Source of the DNA: Solibacillus merdavium
GTDB taxonomy: Bacteria > Bacillota > Bacilli > Bacillales_A > Planococcaceae
Assembly (NCBI RefSeq): GCF_014836935.1
Contig: NZ_JACSPW010000017.1
Span: forward strand, 1 to 64,000
Length of the DNA stretch: 64,000 nucleotides
Direction: 5' to 3'
In this document: positions 45,994-56,122 of the stretch, piece by piece
Layout of the letters: each line of letters opens with the position of its first letter
Numbering within the stretch: the first letter of the stretch is position 1
Notes under the pieces: generated by a model
Databases searched by the model: none
What the model was told of the DNA's origin: nothing
What the model saw: the letters and a program-made list of their open reading frames with translations, nothing else
Program-made: the position numbers and the translations under genes

Positions 45994-47451
45994 TTATTGA
46001 ATTATTTTTAATGCTTGTTGATAAGTTTCTTCAATATTTTTCGTCACATCGTCTTGATCTTTAGAAATTCTCTCTAAAACGTTGCATAGTTCATCAATGG
46101 AGCTAGTACTTTGCTCAATAATTGCAGCGAATTCGTTTGTTGCAACTTGTACTGATTCGCCATTTTTTTCTATCGATTTTACGCTTGTTGAAAACTGAGT
46201 TAAATTTTGCTGTAAATTATTCATAGCTTGAAATAAATTCGTGAAAGTATTATTAGAATTTTCAATCATTTGAACTTGGATTTCGACATGATTTAATCCA
46301 TACGTTAATCGATCAAGAGCAAGTTTATTATACGAATTGACCTGTGCTAAATTTTCATCAATCTTTAGTACAGTATCATCTGTCAAGCTTGCCAATTTAC
46401 GGATTTCCTGTGCAACTACCGCAAATCCTTTTCCATGTTCGCCTGCACGCGCAGCTTCTATAGAGGCATTCAATGCCAATAAATTGGTTTGTTCCGTAAT
46501 TTTATGAATTGAATAAGCAAACTGATTCGTTTCATTTATTTTATCTGATAAGGACATAAATGTCATATTAAGGTCATTGAAAAATGCAGTAAACTGATCA
46601 ATTTCCTGCTTGAGCTTTGTCATGGAATTGACTCCATCTACAGCACTCACACTTCCATCTTCCGCTTCAGTGACAATTTTATTAAGCTCTGTAACGATGG
46701 AGTGTAGCTCTCTATTCGTTAAATCGGTGTTTTGAACAATGGATTGTACGTGATCGGATTGTTTATGTGCCCCGGTTCTCACTTCTTTTAGAGAAGCCAA
46801 CATTTGTTGATGTGCAGCACTCGATTGATTAGTACTGTCTGTTATAAGTTCAAGTTTCGAAGTGATACCTTGCACGGAAGATTCCAGAAGCTGATGCAAT
46901 TGTTCTTCATGAACAGCGCGCTCGTTTGCCTGAATCATATAATTCTCAATATTGCTGAACATTTTTTTATTTTGTCTCACTTGTAGAAGAATAGCGACAA
47001 ACATTAAGGTTTGAACTACGAAAACATTTGCTGGATCAACGGCAAAACCTTCAGTATCCATAGTGAAATTAAATACCAAACCAAGAGTAGAGGCAATATA
47101 TCCTGCGCACAGAACTTTTATTCGATTGTGGACACTACTTAAAATTAGTACAAAAATACTTAAAATAATTGTCGCTAATGTTACTTTATTGGTAATGATT
47201 GTACCGTACACAGTCAAGACTGACGCGATGATAACGACGTATGGAAAATAAGGATGCAATACTACTACTTTTCGTTGGATAAAGTAACATATAAGTGTAA
47301 TAGTCAAAGGGATAATTAACGATAGAGCGACTCCGATGGGACGATCAATAATAAGTTGGGCAACGCTGCCTAAAAAAGCGGCCATCCCGTAGACAATCAT
47401 TAAAATTGTGTTTTTTTCTTGTAAATCTTTTGCATTTAATTGATGAATCAT
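45994..47451 (-). CDS. Methyl-accepting chemotaxis protein with membrane-embedded sensor
   Basis: 485 aa. The first about 165 residues form six predicted transmembrane helices with very short loops, so there is no extracytoplasmic ligand domain. A coiled-coil and MCP signalling domain follow (about 200-485) with the hairpin tip [26 protein letters not shown] in its conserved core (split here: [30 protein letters not shown]). No HAMP domain is seen. It should dock to CheW/CheA; the signal may be membrane state, proton motive force or a lipophilic ligand. ATG 47451 with AAGGTGAT upstream. Confidence 0.93.
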   Translation of the reverse strand: MIHQLNAKDLQEKNTILMIVYGMAAFLGSVAQLIIDRPIGVALSLIIPLTITLICYFIQRKVVVLHPYFPYVVIIASVLTVYGTIITNKVTLATIILSIFVLILSSVHNRIKVLCAGYIASTLGLVFNFTMDTEGFAVDPANVFVVQTLMFVAILLQVRQNKKMFSNIENYMIQANERAVHEEQLHQLLESSVQGITSKLELITDSTNQSSAAHQQMLASLKEVRTGAHKQSDHVQSIVQNTDLTNRELHSIVTELNKIVTEAEDGSVSAVDGVNSMTKLKQEIDQFTAFFNDLNMTFMSLSDKINETNQFAYSIHKITEQTNLLALNASIEAARAGEHGKGFAVVAQEIRKLASLTDDTVLKIDENLAQVNSYNKLALDRLTYGLNHVEIQVQMIENSNNTFTNLFQAMNNLQQNLTQFSTSVKSIEKNGESVQVATNEFAAIIEQSTSSIDELCNVLERISKDQDDVTKNIEETYQQALKIIQ

Positions 47452-47624
47452 AATATCACCTTTCCATAAAATGTCGTTATTTTACAACAAATTACATGCT
47501 TTTATTAATTTATACAGTATTTTCCTCACATTGTCACGTCTTTTTGAATGACTATTCATTTCATTTTTTTGGTTATTATTATTGTGATAAAATAATAAGA
47601 AGAGTGTGAAAGGGGACTACCACA

Positions 47625-48029
47625 ATGCCAATTCTACAGTTGGAGTACCGGGGGCTTAATCTATACGATTTGGTGGATACAGTAGAAATCGCGATTGATG
47701 CCGATTTACAAATGATTCACATTTATGATACGCAGCAAATTGTAGAACCTGAGTATGATTTTTCAACGAAAAGTTACATGTTAAGTGAAGGGTTTTGGAA
47801 GATGGCTAAAACGATAAAAGAAAAACAATTTTTTCTTGAAAATGAAGAAAGTAATCTGGAAATGTGGATTACACCTTTTAAATGGGTTTTTTATAGTTCT
47901 AATCAATTAATTAAAGTTTTTGAAGATGGAAAGATTAAAGTACACTCTATAGCCACATGTTCTGAAGATATGCTATTGTACGAAAAGTACTTTTCTCGTC
48001 TGAAGGGCGAATTTTTCAATGGCAAATGA
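47625..48029 (+). CDS. Uncharacterised 134-aa protein
   Basis: Not recognised. Soluble and acidic, with predicted beta strands at the N-terminus (LQLEYRGLNLYDLVDTVEIA, then MIHIYDT) and Trp residues in the middle (MWITPFKWVFYSS). Start ATG 47625, upstream AAAGGGGAC. No terminator was seen between it and the next gene (147 bp away), so they may be co-transcribed. Function unknown. Confidence 0.7.
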   Translation: MPILQLEYRGLNLYDLVDTVEIAIDADLQMIHIYDTQQIVEPEYDFSTKSYMLSEGFWKMAKTIKEKQFFLENEESNLEMWITPFKWVFYSSNQLIKVFEDGKIKVHSIATCSEDMLLYEKYFSRLKGEFFNGK

Positions 48030-48176
48030 CATAATATTCTATTAAAGGGGTTAATAATGGCAAAAATATGGCAGGATTTAAGTTAATTCTTCGTTTTTGC
48101 AGTATAATACCTTTTTTTTGTTATAGTAAAGATACGTATTGATTATAATGCATGGGGATGCAAGGAGGACAATAGA

Positions 48177-48671
48177 ATGACAATTGAAATGAAAAATGAT
48201 TTATTGAATTTACCTAGTCTACAATTGAAAATGGATAATATCGTTTTTGATAATATTGATACAAAGCCTAATTGGTCAAAAGCTTATGAACAGCTTGACG
48301 AGCTATTGCAGAAGGTAGCTTTCAATTTTATTAATTATATTGCAAAAAGCAATGGAGAAATGCCACCATCAACTACTTACTGGACTTTATATATGGACAT
48401 TACTTCAAAACTTCTTTATTTTACTGGTTTAGCTCATTCGAATTTAATTGCAGAAGATGATGCGGATGCACGTGCACATATTATTGAGCTTTATCATATT
48501 AGCGCAGGCTGCATTCCAAATGCCCTTTTGGAAAATAATGAAGAATTAATTTCTGAAATTAAAAAGAGTATCCAGCAATTAAGTGGTCAAGAAGAAGTAG
48601 AGTTGCAAGTTGCAGAAAATTTAGAAAACTGCATGGAAAAATTTTATGCTTTTACGAAGTCCTACGAATAA
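48177..48671 (+). CDS. Uncharacterised 164-aa helical protein
   Basis: Not recognised. Almost entirely alpha-helical and acidic, no signal peptide; a central segment with paired Trp/Tyr (TYWTLYMDITSKLLYFTG) and an HIIELYHISAGCIPNALL motif suggest a compact bundle. ATG 48177 after AAGGAGGAC. Converges on rarA with a shared terminator. Function unknown. Confidence 0.72.
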   Translation: MTIEMKNDLLNLPSLQLKMDNIVFDNIDTKPNWSKAYEQLDELLQKVAFNFINYIAKSNGEMPPSTTYWTLYMDITSKLLYFTGLAHSNLIAEDDADARAHIIELYHISAGCIPNALLENNEELISEIKKSIQQLSGQEEVELQVAENLENCMEKFYAFTKSYE

Positions 48672-48679
48672 AATAATGA

Positions 48680-48716
48680 AAGAGCCATTTTCTTAAGCTG
48701 AAAATGGCTCTTTTTA
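48680..48716. terminator. Bidirectional terminator before rarA
   Basis: AAAGAGCCATTTTC / GAAAATGGCTCTTT, perfect 14-bp arms with a short loop and T on the + side. Confidence 0.85.
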
Positions 48717-48741
48717 TAATTATGAGTTAGAATACCGCAGA

Positions 48742-50034
48742 TTAACTTTTTGTTTCATTGCGGAATGATTTTAATTTTTCATAAATTGCAGCCATTCTTT
48801 TTTCTTCCCCAGCAATGACAGGTTGATAAAATTCCAACCCTACTAGTTCATCCGGTAAGTATTGCTGTTGAACCCAGCCTCCAAATGTTCCAATTGGGGA
48901 ATCGTGTGGGTATTTGTATCCGACATGACCGAGGGTTGCCGCTCCCGCGTAGTGTGCATCTTTAAGATGGTTCGGAATAGCACCTGTTTTTCCATCATGG
49001 ATCGCAGCTATTGCTTTGTCGAGCGCTTTATAGGCTGAATTTGATTTGTCAGAAAGACACATTTCCACTACAGCCGTTGCGAGGGGGATACGGGCTTCAG
49101 GTAAACCGAGCTTTACGGCTGCCTCAGTTGCTGCCTGTACATTTGCACCTACACTTGGATTTGCAAGACCGATATCTTCATACGCCATGACGAGAAGTCG
49201 CCGGCATACTGCAATTAAATCTCCACTTTCCAATAAGTGGGCTAAATAATAAAGTGCTGCATTTGGGTCACTGCCGCGGACAGACTTTTGAAGGGCTGAT
49301 AATAAATTATAGAAATTCGAACCCCCTTTATCCCCGAAAACACCAATCCGTTTAGCGAGTGCCTCTATCGCATTATCATTTAATTCAGTAACTCCATCCA
49401 CTTCATCTGAAGCATAATATACAGATTCAAGCAATGTTAAAGCTTTCCTCGCATCGCCGTTTGAAGCATTTGCAATATTTTCGATTTGTGTAGTTGTTGC
49501 TTCTATTTTTTCATTCCCTAATCCACGTTCTTTATCTTTTAATGCCATGTGAAGTAACTGTTTTACATCTTCTATTGTGAGCCGTTCCAACTGTAAAATT
49601 TCCCCACACCTTGAACGAATGGCTGGGTTGACATCGTGAAATGGATTTTCAGTTGTTGCACCAATAAGGATAATTGAGCCGTTTTCAACATGCGGCAGCA
49701 ATGTATCCTGCTGTAATTTGTTGAAGCGATGTATTTCGTCGAGAAACAAAATGACCTTTCCGCTCATCCGTGCATCCATCACAACTTGTTCAATGTCTTT
49801 TTTTCCGGCATGAGTTGCATTTAAAGCGAAAAAAGGGAGCTTTGTACTACCAGCAATGGCATTTGCGATTGAAGTTTTTCCTACTCCTGGAGGACCATAT
49901 AGCAGCATTGACGGAATATGGTCTTTTTCAATCATTTTAAAAAGTGGTGTATGTGGGCCAATAATATTCTGTTGTCCGACAATTTCCCGAATGGTACGAG
50001 GTCTCATTTTATAGGCGAGCGGTTCGTTCTGCAC
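48742..50034 (-). CDS. rarA: Replication-associated recombination protein RarA (MgsA)
   Basis: AAA+ ATPase (430 aa) of the RarA/MgsA/WRNIP1 family that acts at stalled replication forks with SSB. Walker [10 protein letters not shown], Walker [12 protein letters not shown], sensor [13 protein letters not shown] and the C-terminal tetramerisation region ([19 protein letters not shown]) are intact. I choose GTG 50034 ([15 protein letters not shown]) because AAGGAG lies 9 nt upstream; the in-frame ATG at 50067 precedes that site. Divergent from cymR, as yrvN in Bacillus. Confidence 0.95.
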   Translation of the reverse strand: MQNEPLAYKMRPRTIREIVGQQNIIGPHTPLFKMIEKDHIPSMLLYGPPGVGKTSIANAIAGSTKLPFFALNATHAGKKDIEQVVMDARMSGKVILFLDEIHRFNKLQQDTLLPHVENGSIILIGATTENPFHDVNPAIRSRCGEILQLERLTIEDVKQLLHMALKDKERGLGNEKIEATTTQIENIANASNGDARKALTLLESVYYASDEVDGVTELNDNAIEALAKRIGVFGDKGGSNFYNLLSALQKSVRGSDPNAALYYLAHLLESGDLIAVCRRLLVMAYEDIGLANPSVGANVQAATEAAVKLGLPEARIPLATAVVEMCLSDKSNSAYKALDKAIAAIHDGKTGAIPNHLKDAHYAGAATLGHVGYKYPHDSPIGTFGGWVQQQYLPDELVGLEFYQPVIAGEEKRMAAIYEKLKSFRNETKS

Positions 50035-50119
50035 AATTGTTCGCTCCTTTACTTTTTTATAGAACATAAACTTTATATCATTTATAATAAAGTATTTCCG
50101 AGTGGTTTAAAAGGAGTTA

Positions 50120-50128
50120 TGGTATAAT
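50120..50128 (+). promoter_or_regulatory. Extended -10 element of cymR
   Basis: TGGTATAAT (extended -10) about 38 bp before the cymR start. Confidence 0.55.
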
Positions 50129-50165
50129 AGATGTTATAAATGGACTAGAAAATAGAGGTGTTACA

Positions 50166-50585
50166 ATGAAAATTTCAACAAAAGGTCGTTACGGTTTAAC
50201 AATAATGATAGAACTTGCTAAACAATATGGAGGAGGACCAATTCCTTTGCGTCAAATTGCAGCAGACAAAGAGTTATCTGAAGCATACTTGGAGCAGTTA
50301 GTTTCTCCACTCCGTAATGCAGGACTTGTAAAAAGTGTACGTGGCGCTTATGGCGGTTATATGTTAGCACATAAGCCAAACGAAATTTCAGCTGCAGATG
50401 TTATTCGCGTATTGGAAGGTCCGATTCAACCGGTCGAAGGAATTGAAAATGAAGAGGCTCCTCAACGTGAATTGTGGATGCGCATCCGGGATGCAGTAAA
50501 AAATGTTTTGGACACAACTACAATTGAAGATTTAGCGAAATATACAAATAATGAAGTATCTGACGGCTATATGTTTTACATTTAG
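50166..50585 (+). CDS. cymR: Rrf2-family cysteine metabolism regulator CymR
   Basis: 139-aa Rrf2 regulator. N-terminal winged HTH begins MKISTKGRYGLTIMIELAK and contains LRQIAADKELSEAYLEQLV; the VRGAYGGYML wing and VIRVLEGP are family marks. No Fe-S cysteines are present, as in CymR, which represses cysteine-uptake and synthesis genes together with CysK. AGAGGTGTTAC precedes ATG 50166. First gene of the cymR-iscS-mnmA cluster. Confidence 0.95.
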   Translation: MKISTKGRYGLTIMIELAKQYGGGPIPLRQIAADKELSEAYLEQLVSPLRNAGLVKSVRGAYGGYMLAHKPNEISAADVIRVLEGPIQPVEGIENEEAPQRELWMRIRDAVKNVLDTTTIEDLAKYTNNEVSDGYMFYI

Positions 50586-50609
50586 TGTTATTTAAAGGAG
50601 TTAGTTAGT

Positions 50610-51755
50610 TTGAAAAATACAATTTACCTCGATCATGCAGCCACGTCACCAGTAGCACCTGAAGTCATTGAGGTGATGGCCCGTGCAATGGCGGAGGAAA
50701 GTGGAAATGCATCAAGTATTCATACAGTAGGACGCCGTGCACGTAAAGCACTGGATGAGGCGAGAACAAGCTTGGCTCAAAAAATCAACGCGAAATCGTC
50801 TGAGATAATTTTCACAAGTGGAGGTACAGAAGCCGATAATATGGCTATTTTTGGTACTGCCTATGCCCGCCAACATGAAGGGAAGCATATTATTACCACT
50901 CAAATTGAACACCACGCCGTTTTACATGCATGTGAAAAGCTTGAAAAAGAAGGCTTTACGGTGACTTATTTACCTGTCGATCGCACAGGCCGAGTAAGTG
51001 CAGATCAAGTAAAGGCTGCTTTACGTGAAGATACGATATTGGTAACGATTATGTATGGCAACAATGAAATTGGTACGATTCAGCCAATCGCTGAAATTGG
51101 AGAGGTTTTAAAAAACCATATAACAACATTCCATACTGATGCCGTCCAAGCTTTTGGCTTAGAGAAGATTGATGTTGAAGCACTTCATATTGATTTATTA
51201 AGTGTTTCTGCGCATAAAATAAACGGTCCAAAAGGCATCGGTTTTTTATATGCAAAAACAGGTGTAAAAGTTTCAAGCTTACTGCACGGTGGTTCTCAAG
51301 AAAAAAAACGACGCGCAGGAACGGAAAATGTACCGGCTGTTGTAGCATTTTCAAAGGCTGCAGACTTAGTCGAAGAAGAGCTTCAGCTGCGCAAAGAAAA
51401 ATATAATAATTTTAAAAATATTTTAATTGAACAGTTCAGAGTGGCAAATATCGATTTCCATATAAATGGTCATCAAACAGACGTGTTGGCACATGTGTTT
51501 AACGTGACATTCCCAGGAACAGATGTAGAGTCATTTTTAATCAATCTGGATATGGCTGGAGTACTTGTATCGAGTGGTTCTGCATGTACAGCAGGTTCGA
51601 TCGATCCATCCCATGTATTAGTGGCAATGTTTGGACAAGATGCGCCTGAGCTTCGTAGTTCCATTCGTTTCAGTTTTGGGTTAGGATTAACAGATGAGTT
51701 AGTGCGAGAAGCAGGTAAGCGTACTGCTGAAATTGTGAAACGTCTAACTTCGTAA
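50610..51755 (+). CDS. iscS: Cysteine desulfurase (IscS/NifS type, YrvO)
   Basis: PLP-dependent cysteine desulfurase (381 aa) moving sulfur from Cys to acceptors, probably MnmA next door for tRNA 2-thiouridine. YLDHAATSPVA start, FHTDAVQAFG, the PLP lysine in SVSAHKINGPKG and the active-site Cys in SSGSACTAGS are intact. Start TTG 50610 with AAAGGAG 9 nt upstream. Follows cymR by 24 nt. Confidence 0.96.
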   Translation: MKNTIYLDHAATSPVAPEVIEVMARAMAEESGNASSIHTVGRRARKALDEARTSLAQKINAKSSEIIFTSGGTEADNMAIFGTAYARQHEGKHIITTQIEHHAVLHACEKLEKEGFTVTYLPVDRTGRVSADQVKAALREDTILVTIMYGNNEIGTIQPIAEIGEVLKNHITTFHTDAVQAFGLEKIDVEALHIDLLSVSAHKINGPKGIGFLYAKTGVKVSSLLHGGSQEKKRRAGTENVPAVVAFSKAADLVEEELQLRKEKYNNFKNILIEQFRVANIDFHINGHQTDVLAHVFNVTFPGTDVESFLINLDMAGVLVSSGSACTAGSIDPSHVLVAMFGQDAPELRSSIRFSFGLGLTDELVREAGKRTAEIVKRLTS

Positions 51756-51814
51756 ATATATAAGGAAGACTTCGCGCCTTTTACGCGATTTGTCTAAGAA
51801 AAGGTGAATAGTAA

Positions 51815-52933
<1,119 letters not shown>

Positions 52934-52990
52934 TTTACGGTAGACGTTCATAATAATTGAGCGTCTATACTTTTGTTTTGAGGTGGAATA

Positions 52991-53656
52991 ATGGATACAA
53001 ACTATAATGAAATTGGAATTAAAGCATTTCAGGAGAAGCGTTATGAAGAAGCTGCACAAGCTTTTACCCAAGCAATTGAATCAAATCCAAATGATGCAAT
53101 AGGTTATGTGAATTTTGGTACACTCCTTGCAGCTATGGGAGATATCGAAAGATCAGAACGATTTTTCCAAAAAGCGATAACGGTTGATGAAAAAGCGGCC
53201 ACGGCATATTATGGCTTAGCAAATCTATATTATGAAGCAGAGCGTTATACGGAAGCTGCAAAACTGTATCAAAAGTCGATTGATTTTGGTATAGAAGGAG
53301 CAGATGCGTATTATATGTTGGCGAAATCCTTTGAGCGTGAGCAACATTTTAAATTGGCATTGCCATATATGCAGCGTGCTGCAGAGCTTGCGCCAAAAGA
53401 TCTGCAAATTCGTTTAGCTTACGGCATATTACTTTGTACAATGGAAATGTTCGATTTTGCAAAACCAGAATTGGAGTTTGTAATTGAAGAGGATTGGAAT
53501 AATGCAGATGCACACTACAATTTGGGTGTATTATATGCAGTTTCCACGACAGATACAGACAAAGCAAAATATCATTTAAAACAAGCTTATACATTACAGC
53601 CAGAATTCGAACAGGCGAAATATTTATATGATATGATTTGCCAACGTTCAAATTAA
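52991..53656 (+). CDS. yrrB: TPR-repeat protein (YrrB type)
   Basis: 221-aa cytoplasmic protein made of about six tetratricopeptide repeats (for example YEEAAQAFTQAIESNPNDAI and YTEAAKLYQKSIDFG). TPRs mediate protein-protein contacts. In Bacillus yrrB follows trmU, as here. TTGAGGTGG precedes ATG 52991. Partner unknown, possibly linked to tRNA thiolation by context. Confidence 0.93.
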   Translation: MDTNYNEIGIKAFQEKRYEEAAQAFTQAIESNPNDAIGYVNFGTLLAAMGDIERSERFFQKAITVDEKAATAYYGLANLYYEAERYTEAAKLYQKSIDFGIEGADAYYMLAKSFEREQHFKLALPYMQRAAELAPKDLQIRLAYGILLCTMEMFDFAKPELEFVIEEDWNNADAHYNLGVLYAVSTTDTDKAKYHLKQAYTLQPEFEQAKYLYDMICQRSN

Positions 53657-53814
53657 ATAGTGTCTATTTCTATAAAAAATATAAAGGAGTGGTGATTGAA
53701 GATTATTTTTCATTCATCACTTTTTTTGACTTAATAATGATAAAGAAATGAAATATATATTATGAAAACATTATGATATGATGGATTAAACTGACAATTG
53801 TTTGAGGTGATAAC

Positions 53815-54456
53815 ATGCAAGCTAAATTAGATAAATCAGACTGTATGTTTTTAATTTCGGATGAGAAGTTAAATCAATTTCAACAAATGATTGATGAACT
53901 TGATTTATTTACACTTGTACTTCCATTTGTTGAAGAATCTTACCAACGTTCTATTTGGATATTGGATATTTGGTATTCAATATCTAATGAAGAAATCAAT
54001 CGTATATCCAATCCGGAAAATACAATGATCTATCCATATAGGAATTCAATATTAGGGATTATTAAAACTTTACCAATAAAACGTTATATACAGCTTGCTC
54101 TTTATGAGAATGAAAGGTTAGCATTTTTATGTGCTATTTATATTTATAATGAGTTAGATGATTTTATTTCTAAGAAAATGGCTATAAAAGAAGAAGTTAA
54201 GGAAAACTTTGATGCACTAAAGAAATATAGCAATAAAAGTTTAAGACCCTTTTTTGACTCGAAATATATTGAATATGAGAATTATCCCAAAAAATTAGCT
54301 ATGTTGCAGAATACTGTCGTAAATGAATTGCACGAAATACATAAAAAATATGAAATACCATTGTCTTGGACTTTCGAAAAAGCAATTGATGATGCAAGCA
54401 AAGTTTATGAAGCGGTGTTCGGGCTAATAAATGATTGGGGTGGACGTGTTCCATGA
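53815..54456 (+). CDS. Uncharacterised 213-aa protein, first gene of a coupled pair
   Basis: Not recognised. Helical, soluble, Tyr- and Glu-rich (SWTFEKAIDDASKVYEAVFG at the C-terminus); no signal peptide or membrane segment. ATG 53815 has TTTGAGGTG upstream. Its TGA overlaps the next gene's ATG by 4 nt (ATGA), which indicates a stable two-gene unit with translational coupling. Codon use is more A/T-rich than the neighbouring housekeeping genes. I infer it works with the TPR/GGDEF-like protein. Confidence 0.75.
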   Translation: MQAKLDKSDCMFLISDEKLNQFQQMIDELDLFTLVLPFVEESYQRSIWILDIWYSISNEEINRISNPENTMIYPYRNSILGIIKTLPIKRYIQLALYENERLAFLCAIYIYNELDDFISKKMAIKEEVKENFDALKKYSNKSLRPFFDSKYIEYENYPKKLAMLQNTVVNELHEIHKKYEIPLSWTFEKAIDDASKVYEAVFGLINDWGGRVP

Positions 54457-55817
54457 TTATTTCAAATCAAATAGAACATTTAAAAAATTTGTATAAAGAC
54501 CTGAAATTTTTGGAAGTTATCCAATTTGGAACAATTACGTTACCTATTACGCTCCAAGAAAAACGGTATGATGATGCACTGATCTGTTATCAGTATCTAG
54601 CTTCTGCTTACTATGAAAACGGAAGCTATGAAAATTTCCACGTTGTTATGACAGAGTATGAAAAGTTATGTTTAACATATGGGAAAGATGAAAATAAAAT
54701 GTATTTTTATTATTTATATAGCCTTTTACAAGTTATTGTTAGAGACTTTGATGCAGCGGTAGAAGCAACAAAAAAATCAATCAAATATGCACATTTTTTA
54801 AAGTATCATGACCTAATTGTGGTGAATTATTATAATATTGCTGCCCAATTAGTCCATAAAAAGGAATTGGAAAAAGCAAGAATAGGAATGAGCTTGGCGA
54901 AGTTTTATAAAAATAACATTTGCGAATCAAATATCACGATTGTTAGAGGGTATATAGGGGCGCTCTATTATTTTGCAACAATGGGCAACAATGAGGAATT
55001 TCAAGAAGTAAAGCAGGTTTTTTTAAAACTTATAAAAGATAGACAAACATTTTATGATGCAAAGATTTCGTTTGCAGAAGCAATCTTAACATTAAACTTA
55101 GGGCAACTAGAGGAAAGTGTTATATTTTTTGAATATGCATACCTTCGATTTAAAGAGCAACAAAATATTATGTTTTTAATAAATATAGAAGAATATATTA
55201 ATAATTTTAATCTAGGTGATAAATTTCAATATACAAAAGAGCTAAGAGAAATTATTAAAAATTCACATCGAAAACCGTTGGATATAAATAATGTTAAAAG
55301 TGTATTGTCAGATTTATTTGAAGATGATACTTCCACCTTATCTATCAAGTATCCAAATGTCATTTCGAAAGAGCTAATCGTACAGCATGTTGAACATGCC
55401 CTTCAAAATAATGAAACACTGTATTGTTTCCATTGGTGTTTTATTACGGATGAAATTGAAGAGTTATTTGGTAAGTTATTCGTAGAACAGTTGTTGTTTA
55501 CATTATTTGAAACGGTTTATCACTTCATTTTTAAACATAATGCAGAAGTTAATGTCCTATCCAAAAATGAAGGAGAGGCATTTATAAGGGGTATATCAGA
55601 ATCGGAATTTTTCGAACTGTTAATGGAGTTAGAAGAGAAGCTACAATCAAAAGTAGTACATTCTAAAATGGGGATTTTGGAAGTACCGATACATTTTGGT
55701 TTTATACATTCAAATCAATTGCCAGAAAAGCAAGCTTCTTATGAACAATTAACAGCTCATGCTGATGCAAGCCTATATTATGCAAAGTCACACGGGCAAC
55801 TTTATATTTATAATTAA
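54453..55817 (+). CDS. TPR-like protein with degenerate C-terminal GGDEF domain
   Basis: 454 aa. N-terminal about 270 residues are helical repeats of TPR-like length (YDDALICYQYLASAYYENGS, DFDAAVEATKKSIKYAH). The last about 100 resemble a GGDEF domain: NEGEAFIRG stands where the GGDEF signature should be, MGILEVPIHFGFI matches the later strand, and AHADASLYYAKSHGQLYIY matches the C-terminal helix. The catalytic signature is lost, so cyclase activity is unlikely; it may bind a nucleotide or act as a scaffold. Start ATG 54453 overlaps the previous stop and has GGGGTGG 8 nt upstream. No output domain. Confidence 0.8.
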   Translation: MIISNQIEHLKNLYKDLKFLEVIQFGTITLPITLQEKRYDDALICYQYLASAYYENGSYENFHVVMTEYEKLCLTYGKDENKMYFYYLYSLLQVIVRDFDAAVEATKKSIKYAHFLKYHDLIVVNYYNIAAQLVHKKELEKARIGMSLAKFYKNNICESNITIVRGYIGALYYFATMGNNEEFQEVKQVFLKLIKDRQTFYDAKISFAEAILTLNLGQLEESVIFFEYAYLRFKEQQNIMFLINIEEYINNFNLGDKFQYTKELREIIKNSHRKPLDINNVKSVLSDLFEDDTSTLSIKYPNVISKELIVQHVEHALQNNETLYCFHWCFITDEIEELFGKLFVEQLLFTLFETVYHFIFKHNAEVNVLSKNEGEAFIRGISESEFFELLMELEEKLQSKVVHSKMGILEVPIHFGFIHSNQLPEKQASYEQLTAHADASLYYAKSHGQLYIYN

Positions 55818-55828
55818 TTCGAAATAGT

Positions 55829-55857
55829 TTGAAAAAAATATATTTAAGCTTTACAAT
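55829..55857 (+). promoter_or_regulatory. Promoter of the trpEG operon
   Basis: TTGAAA (55829-55834), 17-nt spacer, TACAAT (55852-55857). Predicted start near 55864, at the T-box 5' end. Confidence 0.7.
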
Positions 55858-55863
55858 ATAATG

Positions 55864-56087
55864 TATAGTAAAAGCAATGATGAAAGAAGAGTAGTAAAGT
55901 TTCGTTTTCTAGAGAGCTAACGGTCGGTGGAAGTTAGTAAACGCACTTTATGAATGGAATTTCTAGCTGCACGAAGGAAATGTCGTGCCGTAGCTCTCAC
56001 GTTACGAGATTTGAGTGGACTAATTTTTTTAGTCAATAAAGGTGGCACCACGGCTCTTTCGTCCTTTAATAACGAAAGGGCCTTTTT
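55864..56087 (+). ncRNA. Tryptophan T-box leader
   Basis: Stem I carries AGTA, AGAGAG, an apical GGTGG loop and the specifier context GAA-TGG-A, with the Trp codon TGG at 55955-55957. The T-box AGGTGGCACCACGG is at 56040-56053 and the terminator GGCTCTTTCGT / ACGAAAGGGCC with T tract ends at 56087. Uncharged tRNA-Trp should allow read-through into trpE. Specifier and downstream anthranilate synthase agree. Confidence 0.92.
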
Positions 56088-56122
56088 GTATGCATTTTTA
56101 GTTGAGTTGAGGAGAGATGAGC

